64,000 bases of DNA from Streptomyces cadmiisoli (GTDB lineage Bacteria > Actinomycetota > Actinomycetes > Streptomycetales > Streptomycetaceae): positions 6,820,001 to 6,884,000 of the forward strand of contig NZ_CP030073.1 in assembly GCF_003261055.1 (NCBI RefSeq), written 5' to 3'. Below the pieces are notes generated by a model. It was not told where the DNA came from, did no database searches, and worked only from the letters and a program-made list of their open reading frames with translations. The translations under genes and the position numbers were made by a program. Below, in pieces: positions 57,487 to 64,000 of this stretch. The stretch's first letter is position 1; each line of letters starts with the position of its first letter.

Positions 57487-57875
57487 GCCTCCCACCCGAC
57501 CAGTACGACGATCACCATCGCCACGGCCACCACCGCGACGACGAGGGACAGCAGCGCCGGGAAGCGGGAGACCGGCAGGTCCTCGCCGCGGCGCATGGCG
57601 CGTTCGCAGCGCATCCAGTGATCGACCGCCCGCAGGGAGCACAGCACGCCCGCGGCCAGCAGCGCGAGCGCCAGCCCGACCCGCCAGCCCCGGCTCAGAT
57701 CGGGCAGGAACTGGTCCACCGCGAACCCGCCGCCGATCAGCGCGAGGGCCGTGCGCAGCCAGGCCAGGAACGTACGCTCGTTCGCCAGCGAGAACCGGTA
57801 GTCGGGGGTGGCGCCCTCCGTCCGGATCCGCTCGGGTGCGAACCACAGCCGGACGCTCCGTACGATGTCGATCAC
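57483..57875 (-). CDS. DUF202 (YidH-like) membrane protein
   Basis: A 130-residue protein of the YidH branch of DUF202, with three helices (FLAWLRTALALIGGGFAVDQ, VGLALALLAAGVLCSLRA, ALLSLVVAVVAVAMVIVVLV). DYRFSLANERTFLAWLRTAL is the family signature. It is first in a two-gene operon with the shorter DUF202 protein (GTGA overlap). This tandem arrangement is common in actinobacteria; the function is unknown. Confidence 0.85.
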   Translation of the reverse strand: MIDIVRSVRLWFAPERIRTEGATPDYRFSLANERTFLAWLRTALALIGGGFAVDQFLPDLSRGWRVGLALALLAAGVLCSLRAVDHWMRCERAMRRGEDLPVSRFPALLSLVVAVVAVAMVIVVLVGWEA

Positions 57876-57962
57876 GTGCGCGACTCTAGCCGGGTCCGCT
57901 CGGGGCCACCGTGGCCGTCGCCGGGCGTTCCGGGGGACAGGTGGGCCGTGTCACGGCGGGGC

Positions 57963-57989
57963 GACGGCAGGGGCCGCGGGCCCGCCGTC
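57963..57989. terminator. Hairpin at the end of the NUDIX gene
   Basis: GACGGC and GCCGTC enclose an inner GGGCC/GGCCC stem, with a 2-base bulge and GCG loop. It overlaps the stop codon of the leftward NUDIX gene. Confidence 0.5.
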
Positions 57990-58503
57990 AGCTTTCGGAC
58001 CGGAACGCGTGCAGCCGCCGGTAGGCGGCCAGCCCGTCCGGCACCCACTCCCACTCGTCGAGCCGTCGCCGCACCTCCGCCTCGGTCAGGAAGTCGTGCC
58101 AGGCGACCTCCTCGACCTGCGGCCGGACCGGCAGGTCGCAGCGCACCTGGTGGACGGCGCACCACCAGGCGTGCCCGGCGCCGTTGTCGTAGAGGAACTT
58201 GAACAGATACTCCGGACGGGGGAGGCCCGTGACGCCGAGCTCCTCCTCGGCCTCACGCAGCGCCGCGTCGTCGTAGGACTCGCCCGCCCCGACGACACCG
58301 CCGACGAACATGTCGTGGAGCCCGGGGAACACCAGCTTGGTCGGGGTGCGGCGGTGGACGAAGATCCGGCCCTCCGTGTCCCGGGCCAGGATGAAGACGC
58401 ACCGGTGGCGGAGCCCGCGCGCGTACGCCTCCCCACGCGGGGACTGCCCGATGACCCGGTCCTGCTCGTCGACGATGTCGAGGATTTCGTCAGCAGCGCT
58501 CAT
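57988..58503 (-). CDS. NUDIX hydrolase, YfcD-like
   Basis: A 171-residue pyrophosphohydrolase. The NUDIX box GGVVGAGESYDDAALREAEE followed by ELGV fits G-x5-E-x7-R-E-x2-E-E-x-G-U exactly. The N-terminal ILDIVDEQDRVIGQSPRGEA and HRCVFILARDTEGRIFVHRR place it in the YfcD/isopentenyl-diphosphate-isomerase-like subgroup. AWWCAVHQVRCDLPVRPQVE is typical of it too. The substrate (a nucleoside diphosphate-X) is not evident. It stands between the DUF202 pair and a DMT permease on the same strand, 112 bp from each. Confidence 0.88.
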   Translation of the reverse strand: MSAADEILDIVDEQDRVIGQSPRGEAYARGLRHRCVFILARDTEGRIFVHRRTPTKLVFPGLHDMFVGGVVGAGESYDDAALREAEEELGVTGLPRPEYLFKFLYDNGAGHAWWCAVHQVRCDLPVRPQVEEVAWHDFLTEAEVRRRLDEWEWVPDGLAAYRRLHAFRSES

Positions 58504-58619
58504 ACGGCCATCCAAGCAGGCCGGGGCCGGGCGGCGGATCGTGTCCCGCTCCCCGTGACCCCGCGACCGGCCACGACGGCACGGGGCGACGCTCCCGGCG
58601 GGGCGGGGCCGCGCCCGCC

Positions 58620-59534
58620 TCAGGGCGTCTGGAGTGCCGGAACGCGGGCCGGGGTGCGCGCGCCGCGCGGCATCGCCGGGTGCAGGCCGAGCAGGACGAT
58701 GCCGGCCACCACCGCGATCAGACCCGTCGCTTCCCAGGCCGGCGCGCCGGCGTCGGTGCGCAGCCGGTCGCCGAGGAAGCCCACGCCGCAGGCGATCCCG
58801 GCCAGGGGCTGGGCGGCGGTGAGAGCGGGCAGCGACTTGCGCAGGGACGCGCTCTCGAACGCGCTCTGGACCAGGATCAGCCCCGTGACGCCGAGCAGCA
58901 GCACGGCGTACGGCTGCCAGGAGGTCAGCAACTGCGCCGGTCCGCCCGCGGCGAACAGTTCGCCGCTGACCCGGGTCAGCGCGTCCTGCACGCCGTACAG
59001 CAGCCCGGCGGCCAGGGCCAGCAGCACCGGGCCGGAGGTCAGCCGGACGCGGCGGGCGTACGTCGCCAGCAGCAGCGCCGTGCCCACCGTCCCGCCGATG
59101 ATCAGCCACAGCCGCAGCGGATCCGCGACGGCGCCGCCCCCGTGCGGTTCGCCGGCCAGGAGGAACGCGGTGACACCGCCCGCGAGCAGCGCGAGGCCCG
59201 CCCAGCCCTGGCGGCCCAGCGGGCAGCCGGTCCGCCGGCGGGACAGGGCGAGGGCGAACAGCAGGTTGGTGGCGAGGAGCGGTTCCACCAGGGAGAGCCG
59301 GCCCTGGGCGAGGGCCGCGGCGCCGAGCGCCATGCCGGCCACCATCAGAGCTGTCCCGCCGAGCCAGCTCGGCACCTTCATCAGGTCGAGCAGCAGCCGC
59401 GGGGAGAGGAAGTCGCCGAGCGGCGCCCGCTGGGCCGCGCTCTGCTGGAGGACGAAGCCGAACCCCAGACAGCACGCGGCGCTCACGGCGAGGGCCAGGA
59501 CCAGTACCGACAAGCTGCCTACCTCACTGATCAT
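58620..59534 (-). CDS. DMT-superfamily permease
   Basis: A 304-residue membrane protein with nine or ten helices, from LSVLVLALAVSAACCLGFGF to ATGLIAVVAGIVLLGLH. The first loop FVLQQSAAQRAPLGDFLSPR and the later LTSGPVLLALAAGLLYGVQD and ESASLRKSLPALTAAQPLAG resemble actinobacterial EamA/NIPA-like magnesium or metabolite permeases of this family. The ATG was chosen just before the first helix; a GTG three codons earlier is also possible. No partner gene indicates the substrate. Confidence 0.78.
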   Translation of the reverse strand: MISEVGSLSVLVLALAVSAACCLGFGFVLQQSAAQRAPLGDFLSPRLLLDLMKVPSWLGGTALMVAGMALGAAALAQGRLSLVEPLLATNLLFALALSRRRTGCPLGRQGWAGLALLAGGVTAFLLAGEPHGGGAVADPLRLWLIIGGTVGTALLLATYARRVRLTSGPVLLALAAGLLYGVQDALTRVSGELFAAGGPAQLLTSWQPYAVLLLGVTGLILVQSAFESASLRKSLPALTAAQPLAGIACGVGFLGDRLRTDAGAPAWEATGLIAVVAGIVLLGLHPAMPRGARTPARVPALQTP

Positions 59535-59923
59535 CCACCGGGTGACGGGCACCGGGCGGAGGAAAGGGGGACACGTGCGAGCGACCGTGGCGGCTCGTCG
59601 TCCGGGGCGCCCCGCCGAGCGGAGCGGTGGGGCCGACGCGGCCGCACGGCCATGGTCGGGTGCCCGGCACCACCGCGCCATGGCACACGTCACATCCAGG
59701 GGCGTCGATGGGGAGCGGGTGCGCCCGCCCGTGCGCGAACCGTACCGGGCCGGGACGCAGGTCCGCGCCCTCGGCAAGTCCCGTTGCCCACAAGGCAGTT
59801 GACGGCCGCCGAGAACCGGCCCGGCTTGACGGAAAGCGTTGGCTATGGGTTTGCTGTGCGGTCGTCGGCCCGATCGCGGGCCGGCATCCGGCAACGTCAC
59901 CTGAGGAAAGTCCAAGTCCCACG
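59535..59923. other. Divergent promoter region before the TTA-containing gene
   Basis: This 389-bp region separates the leftward permease from the rightward TTA gene. Two TTGACG hexamers (59799 and 59826) 27 bp apart could be -35 elements for the rightward gene, though good -10 partners are not clear. No gene is supported here. Confidence 0.4.
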
Positions 59924-60865
59924 GTGTTCTTACCCCCGCCCACCCGTGCCCGAGAGTGCGCGGACCGGGCCTTCGACGCGGCCCTGGACGACACGGAGCT
60001 GGGCGCCGCACGCACCGCCCTCGCACAGGGCCGCTGGCAGGTCGCCCGCTCCCTGCTCGCCCGCACCGGCGACGACTGGGACCGGCGCGGACACCGCGTC
60101 ACCGTCCTCGCGCTGGAACCGTACAGCGCCGCCTGGGCCCACGAGTGGCTCGCCGCGGAGCCCGGCTCGGCCGACGCCGCCGTCCTGCTCGCCCTGGCGC
60201 AGGTGCGTCGCGCGCTGCGCCGCAAGGGCACGCCCGACTGCGCCCGTGAGGCGTGCCGCGCCGCCGTCGTGCTCGCCCCGGCCGATCCCACCCCCTGGCT
60301 CGGCCTGCTCATGCTGGAGCGAGCCCTGGGCACGCGCGACGCGGTGGTCCGGGCGTTCGAGCAGGTCCGGGCACGCTGCGCCGACCACCACCACGCCCAC
60401 CACCTGATGGTCGCCCGCCTCGCCGAGGAGGGCGCCGACGGCCCGGACCCGGCGCACGAGGTGTACGACTTCGCCGACCGGGCCGCCCGGCGCGCCCCCG
60501 CCGACTCCCCCCTCGCCGTGCTGCCGGTCGTCGCCCGGGCGGAGCGGTACCGCGCCCTGGCCACCTCCGGGTGCGAGCCCTCCGACCCGGCCGCCTCGGA
60601 CCACTGGTGCACCCGAGGGGCCCGCCGGGTGATGAGCGCGGCCTTCGACTGGTGGCTGGAGTGGGAGCAGGACGGCCACCCGCGCCGCCTGGTCGACCTG
60701 AACTACCTCGCCCACGCCAAGTACTGCGAAGGCAGGGACGCCGAGGCCGCCGCCCTGTTCCAGCGCATCGGCGACCATGTCACCGCACGCCCCTGGTCGT
60801 ATCCGGACCGTGCCGCGCACGCCGCTTTCCGCGCCGCGCGCGACCGGGCTCTCGGCGTGCGCTGA
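59924..60865 (+). CDS. Helical repeat protein with an early TTA codon
   Basis: A 313-residue soluble protein, all helical, with TPR-like units (LGAARTALAQGRWQVARSLL, WAHEWLAAEPGSADAAVLLA, LNYLAHAKYCEGRDAEAAAL). I cannot name the family. Codon 3 is TTA, the only TTA I noticed in a called gene of this window. TTA needs the bldA-encoded tRNA, so translation should be limited to late growth. No other in-frame initiator follows before residue 80, and any upstream start would still include the TTA. The ribosome site (GAGGAAAG) is about 14 bases from the GTG, which is long. A role in development or secondary metabolism is inference. Confidence 0.7.
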   Translation: MFLPPPTRARECADRAFDAALDDTELGAARTALAQGRWQVARSLLARTGDDWDRRGHRVTVLALEPYSAAWAHEWLAAEPGSADAAVLLALAQVRRALRRKGTPDCAREACRAAVVLAPADPTPWLGLLMLERALGTRDAVVRAFEQVRARCADHHHAHHLMVARLAEEGADGPDPAHEVYDFADRAARRAPADSPLAVLPVVARAERYRALATSGCEPSDPAASDHWCTRGARRVMSAAFDWWLEWEQDGHPRRLVDLNYLAHAKYCEGRDAEAAALFQRIGDHVTARPWSYPDRAAHAAFRAARDRALGVR

Positions 60866-60873
60866 GGCAACAT

Positions 60874-60919
60874 GCGCTCGTGCGCCGAGAGGGCGTGCGC
60901 TCCTGTGCCGAGGGGGCGT
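60874..60919 (+). repeat. Two imperfect 23-bp direct repeats
   Basis: Units start GCGCTCGTGCGCCGAG and GCGCTCCTGTGCCGAG and each end GGGCGT; a third partial unit (GCGCCGAGG) follows. They fill the gap after the TTA-containing gene. Confidence 0.6.
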
Positions 60920-61069
60920 GCGCCGAGGCGCGGACGCCGGGTCCGTCGTGCGGTGCTCGTGCGACGGGCGGGCCGGCCGGGGCGACCGCGGCACAGGCGG
61001 TGGTGACGGAATGCTGACGGTGAGCGCCGTCCCTGGCCGCGCGGGGCGTGCGAGTGCTCGAATGGGTGC

Positions 61070-61795
61070 GTGAACTCCGGACAACCCGAGGACACCGGCC
61101 GGCCGATCGGCCGCCGTGTCCTGCTCGCGACCCTCGGCCTGGGAGCCCTCGGCGTCGCTGCCGCGCCCACCCTCCAGGGCGGACTGGAGTCCTTCCTCGG
61201 CAGCGCCGCCGACAAGGACCCCACGGGCCTGACGGGCCTGCTGCCCAACGGCGGCGGCTTCCGCTACTACTCGGTCGCCTCGTCCGTACCGCGCAAGAAC
61301 GCCACGTCCTACCGCCTGACCGTCGACGGCCTGGTGGACCGGCCGCGCGCCTACACACTGGCCGACCTGCGTGCCCTGCCGCAGACCCGCCTGGTGCGCG
61401 ACGTGCAGTGCGTCACCGGGTGGCGGGTCCCGGACACGCCGTTCGAGGGGGTGCGCCTGTCCCGGCTCCTGGACGCCGCGGGAGTGCGTCCCGCGGCCGG
61501 GGCGGTGCGTTTCACCTGCTTCGACGGCGCCTACTCCGAGTCCCTCACCCTCGACCAGGCCCGCCGCGCCGACGTCCTGGTCGCCCTGCGCATGCAGGAC
61601 GAGGACCTCGGCCACACCCACGGCGGCCCGGTCCGGCTGTACGTGGCTCCCATGTACTTCTACAAGTCCGCCAAGTGGCTCTCCGGCATCACCGTCACCG
61701 AGGACGTACGGCCGGGCTACTGGGAGGAGCGGGGCTACGACGTCGACGCCTGGGTGGGCCGTTCGAACGGACGCGACGATGAACCCACCGGTTGA
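61070..61795 (+). CDS. YedY/MsrP-like molybdopterin oxidoreductase
   Basis: A 241-residue sulfite-oxidase-fold molybdoenzyme. A twin-arginine signal with a short hydrophobic run (GRRVLLATLGLGALGVAAA) directs export. The Mo-binding core has FRYYSVASSVPRKNATSYRL, and Cys in RDVQCVTGWRV is the molybdenum ligand. FEGVRLSRLLDAAGV, LGHTHGGPVRLYVAPMYFYK and SAKWLSGITV complete the family. E. coli MsrP repairs periplasmic methionine sulfoxide with the haem protein MsrQ. Here the following cytochrome b561 gene overlaps by 17 bases and probably replaces MsrQ as electron donor. The substrate is unknown. Confidence 0.88.
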   Translation: MNSGQPEDTGRPIGRRVLLATLGLGALGVAAAPTLQGGLESFLGSAADKDPTGLTGLLPNGGGFRYYSVASSVPRKNATSYRLTVDGLVDRPRAYTLADLRALPQTRLVRDVQCVTGWRVPDTPFEGVRLSRLLDAAGVRPAAGAVRFTCFDGAYSESLTLDQARRADVLVALRMQDEDLGHTHGGPVRLYVAPMYFYKSAKWLSGITVTEDVRPGYWEERGYDVDAWVGRSNGRDDEPTG

Positions 61796-62399
61796 CGCGC
61801 CCGCCGCGACCCGGGTCCGCCGGTTCGGCACGGCCGAGCGGTGGGTGCACCGGACCACGGCCGTCCTGATGGGTGTCTGCGTACTCACCGCGGCCTGTCT
61901 CTACCTCCCCGAGCCGGCGCAGCTCGTCGGCCGCCGTGCCCTCGTGGTCACGGTCCACGAGTGGGCCGGTCTCGCCCTGCCGGTGCCCCTCCTCGCCGGC
62001 CTCGCCTCCCGGGCGCTGCGGTCCGACCTGCGGCTGCTGAACCGCTTCGGCCCGCACGACGGGGTCTGGCTGCGGGCCGCCCTGCGCCGCGACCGGCGGG
62101 ACGAGGCGCGACCGGCGGGGAAGTTCAACGCCGGGCAGAAGATCTACGCTGCCTGGATCGCCGGCGCGACGCTGGTGATGCTCGGCACCGGGCTGATCAT
62201 GTGGTTCACGCACCTGACCCCGCTGGTGTGGCGCACCGGTGCGACCTTCGTCCACGACTGGCTGGCCCTGACCATCGGCATCGTCCTCGCGGGGCACATC
62301 GGCATGGCGCTGGCGGACCCGGAGGCCCGGCGGGGGATGCGGACGGGGCTGGTGAGCCGGGAGTGGGCAGAGCGCCGGCATGCGCTCTGGCGCCGGTGA
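61779..62399 (+). CDS. Cytochrome b561-type haem membrane subunit
   Basis: A 206-residue di-haem cytochrome b of the b561/FdnI-like fold with four helices. Candidate haem ligands are His in ERWVHRTTAVLMG, VVTVHEWAGLA, TFVHDWLAL and LAGHIGMAL. KFNAGQKIYAAWIAGATLVM is a family block. It starts inside the YedY-like gene, so translation is coupled. It should pass electrons from the membrane pool to the exported molybdoenzyme. A strong hairpin ends the operon. Confidence 0.87.
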   Translation: MNPPVDAPAATRVRRFGTAERWVHRTTAVLMGVCVLTAACLYLPEPAQLVGRRALVVTVHEWAGLALPVPLLAGLASRALRSDLRLLNRFGPHDGVWLRAALRRDRRDEARPAGKFNAGQKIYAAWIAGATLVMLGTGLIMWFTHLTPLVWRTGATFVHDWLALTIGIVLAGHIGMALADPEARRGMRTGLVSREWAERRHALWRR

Positions 62400-62426
62400 G
62401 CGTCCGCGCGTCACGCGCGTGAGAAG

Positions 62427-62468
62427 GGCGTCCGGGCCCGGGGCTGATTCGCCCCGGGCCCGGACGCC
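62427..62468. terminator. Strong bidirectional terminator
   Basis: An 18-bp perfect stem (GGCGTCCGGGCCCGGGGC and its complement) with a TGATTC loop lies in the 133-bp convergent gap between the cytochrome and gluconate permease genes. Confidence 0.85.
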
Positions 62469-62532
62469 TTCCGCGGCTCGGACAGTGCCGGCCGCCGACC
62501 GCCGCGCGGCCCCCGCAGGAGCCGCGCGGCGG

Positions 62533-63930
62533 TCATATGAGCAGCGACAGCAGCAGCACCAGCGCGCCCGCGACCACCGAGATGATCGTCTCCATGATCG
62601 ACCAGGTCTTGATCGTCTGGCCGACGCTCAGCCCGAAGTACTCCTTCACCAGCCAGAAGCCGGCGTCGTTGACATGGCTGAAGAACAGTGAGCCGGCGCC
62701 GATGGCCAGGACCAGCAGCGCGGCGTGCGTGGTGGACATGTCGGCCGCGAGCGGCGCGACCAGACCGGCCGCCGAGATGGTCGCCACGGTCGCCGAACCC
62801 GTCGCCAGCCGGATCGCCACGGCGATCAGCCAGGCCAGCAGCAGCGCCGGGATCGACCAGTCCTCGGAGATCTCCAGGACCATCTGACCCACACCGGAGT
62901 CGATCAGCGTCTGCTTGAAGCCGCCGCCGGCCCCCACGATCAGCAGGATGCCCGCGATGGGCGCGAGGCCCTTCTCGACGATCCCGGAGACGCGCTCCTT
63001 GGAGAAGCCGGCCGGGCGGCCCAGCGTGAAGATGCCGACGAGCACCGAGGTCAGCAGGGCGATCAGCGGGGAACCGGCCACGTCGAAGACACGCTGCACG
63101 GTGTTCTCGGGGTCGTCCACGACGATGTCGACCAGTGCCTTGGACAGCATCAGGAAGACCGGCAGCAGGATCGTTGTCAGCGTGGCGGCGAAGCTCGGCC
63201 GCTTCTCCAGCTCCTCCGAGGGGCGCTGCGGGATCATCCGCTCCGGAGCCGGGACGTCCACCCACCTGGCGGCGTAGCGCGAGAACAGCGGACCGGCGAT
63301 GACCACCGTCGGGATGGCGACGAGCACGCCGAGCGCCAGGGTCACTCCGAGGTTGGCCCCCACGGCGTCGATGGCGACCAGCGGCCCGGGGTGCGGCGGG
63401 ACCAGGCCGTGCATGACCGACAGACCCGCCAGCGCCGGGATGCCGATGCGCATCAGCGAGTGGTTGCCGCGCTTGGCGACCATCAGGACGACCGGGATCA
63501 GCAGGACGACGCCGACCTCGAAGAACAGCGGCAGGCCGATCACCGACGCGATGAGCACCATGGTCCAGGGCATGGAGCGCCCGCTCGACCTGGCGAGGAT
63601 GGTGTCGACGATCTCGTCGGCGCCGCCGGAGTCGGCGAGCATCTTGCCGAGGATCGCGCCGAGCGCGATCAGCACGCCGACGCCTGCCACCGTGGCACCG
63701 AGTCCCGCGGTGAAACTGGCGATGACCTTGTCCAGCGGCGCGCCGGCGAAGGCTCCGAGCGCCAGCGACCCGATGGTCAGCGCCAGGAAGGCGTGGAGCT
63801 TGTACTTGGTGATGAGCAGGACGATGACGGCGATGCCGGCCAGCACGGCGATGCCCAGCTGGGCGTGGCCGGCCGAGGTGATCGGCTCGACGGTGTCCGC
63901 TGCCAGCATCTCGGCGCTGAGTCTGGTCAC
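62533..63930 (-). CDS. Gluconate:H+ symporter (GntP family)
   Basis: A 465-residue permease of the GntP family with 12-14 helices. Signatures include GATVAGVGVLIALGAILGKM, ADSGGADEIVDTILARSSG, GLPLFFEVGVVLLIPVVLMV, SVMHGLVPPHPGPLVAIDAV, TGSATVATISAAGLVAPLAA and FSHVNDAGFWLVKEYFGLSV. It takes up gluconate or a related sugar acid. The GTG has AAGGGAA upstream, but the first 20 residues lie outside the family core, so a later start is possible. Gluconate kinase and the GntR regulator usually next to it would be off the right edge. Confidence 0.92.
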   Translation of the reverse strand: MTRLSAEMLAADTVEPITSAGHAQLGIAVLAGIAVIVLLITKYKLHAFLALTIGSLALGAFAGAPLDKVIASFTAGLGATVAGVGVLIALGAILGKMLADSGGADEIVDTILARSSGRSMPWTMVLIASVIGLPLFFEVGVVLLIPVVLMVAKRGNHSLMRIGIPALAGLSVMHGLVPPHPGPLVAIDAVGANLGVTLALGVLVAIPTVVIAGPLFSRYAARWVDVPAPERMIPQRPSEELEKRPSFAATLTTILLPVFLMLSKALVDIVVDDPENTVQRVFDVAGSPLIALLTSVLVGIFTLGRPAGFSKERVSGIVEKGLAPIAGILLIVGAGGGFKQTLIDSGVGQMVLEISEDWSIPALLLAWLIAVAIRLATGSATVATISAAGLVAPLAADMSTTHAALLVLAIGAGSLFFSHVNDAGFWLVKEYFGLSVGQTIKTWSIMETIISVVAGALVLLLSLLI

Positions 63931-64000
63931 GGGGGGTTCCCTTGTCAGTGGTGGGGTGAGGGGGAAGGTGTGGGGGGTGGTGGTGCGGGGGTCACGAGGC

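Noticed and set aside
59895..59925. GAGGAAAGTCC similar to the conserved 5' part of RNase P RNA
   Set aside because: The following bases do not match the RNase P core, no paired 3' element is present, and the sequence runs into a coding start. It is a chance match.

Overview
The window is very GC-rich, with GC-biased third codon positions, many GTG and TTG starts, frequent 4-base ATGA/GTGA gene overlaps, TAT-type and lipoprotein signals, and many TetR and GntR regulators. This is a Streptomyces chromosome. From memory of Streptomyces coelicolor, the gene order (dinB, two secreted lipases, an ECF sigma factor, hmgA, a CitMHS transporter, soxR, a gluconate permease) resembles its core-genome segment around SCO1680-SCO1739, but I could not check this. 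I see no phage, insertion sequence, CRISPR array, tRNA, rRNA or large biosynthetic cluster. The window looks like conserved chromosomal background made of many small catabolic, envelope and regulatory units.

Layout. 1-7 kb: 3' end of dinB, a secreted lipase, a methyltransferase behind two DNA-damage-promoter-like repeats, a GNAT/DUF402 pair, a YtrA-type GntR, a DUF72 protein and an AAA ATPase. 7-17 kb: a membrane-anchored GH39-like hydrolase facing a leftward surface-polysaccharide set (small membrane protein, FemAB-like transferase, two GT2 glycosyltransferases, polysaccharide deacetylase, and a 1245-residue protein joining a Wzx-like flippase to a second multi-pass domain). 17-20 kb: SGNH lipase and a receptor-type Ser/Thr kinase. 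20-26 kb: an ECF sigma/anti-sigma pair of SigK/RskA type, divergent from DUF4331, TPR and NicO-like genes, with SigK-like promoter motifs facing both ways. 26-31 kb: a stand-alone Type ISP specificity-like protein, GntR, hmgA, a lipoprotein and a TetR. 31-37 kb: molybdopterin oxidoreductase with a TetR palindrome in its promoter, citrate transporter, MFS exporter and a DUF3574 protein.

37-46 kb: aldehyde and alcohol dehydrogenases, ArsR-EamA, TetR and acyl-CoA dehydrogenase (the dehydrogenase operons share a 19-bp operator), YiaAB protein, a second TetR with a MaoC-like dehydratase (also sharing an operator) and SoxR. 46-51 kb: Rnl5-type RNA ligase, a Cys-rich unknown, an alpha/beta hydrolase and a NamZ-like muramidase. 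51-57 kb: SDR, acyl-CoA synthetase, TetR, acyl-CoA dehydrogenase and APH-type kinase, flanked by matching operators. This set matches the enzyme activities of the levulinate (Lva) and ACAD10/11 4-hydroxyacyl-CoA pathway. 56-64 kb: a histidine-rich repeat protein, two DUF202 proteins, NUDIX, a DMT permease, a TTA-containing (bldA-type) gene, a YedY-like molybdoenzyme with its cytochrome b561, and a GntP permease.

The two most interesting units are the SigK/RskA-DUF4331-TPR-NicO system and the APH kinase/acyl-CoA dehydrogenase cluster. Both are supported by gene content plus matching promoter or operator motifs read directly from the sequence.
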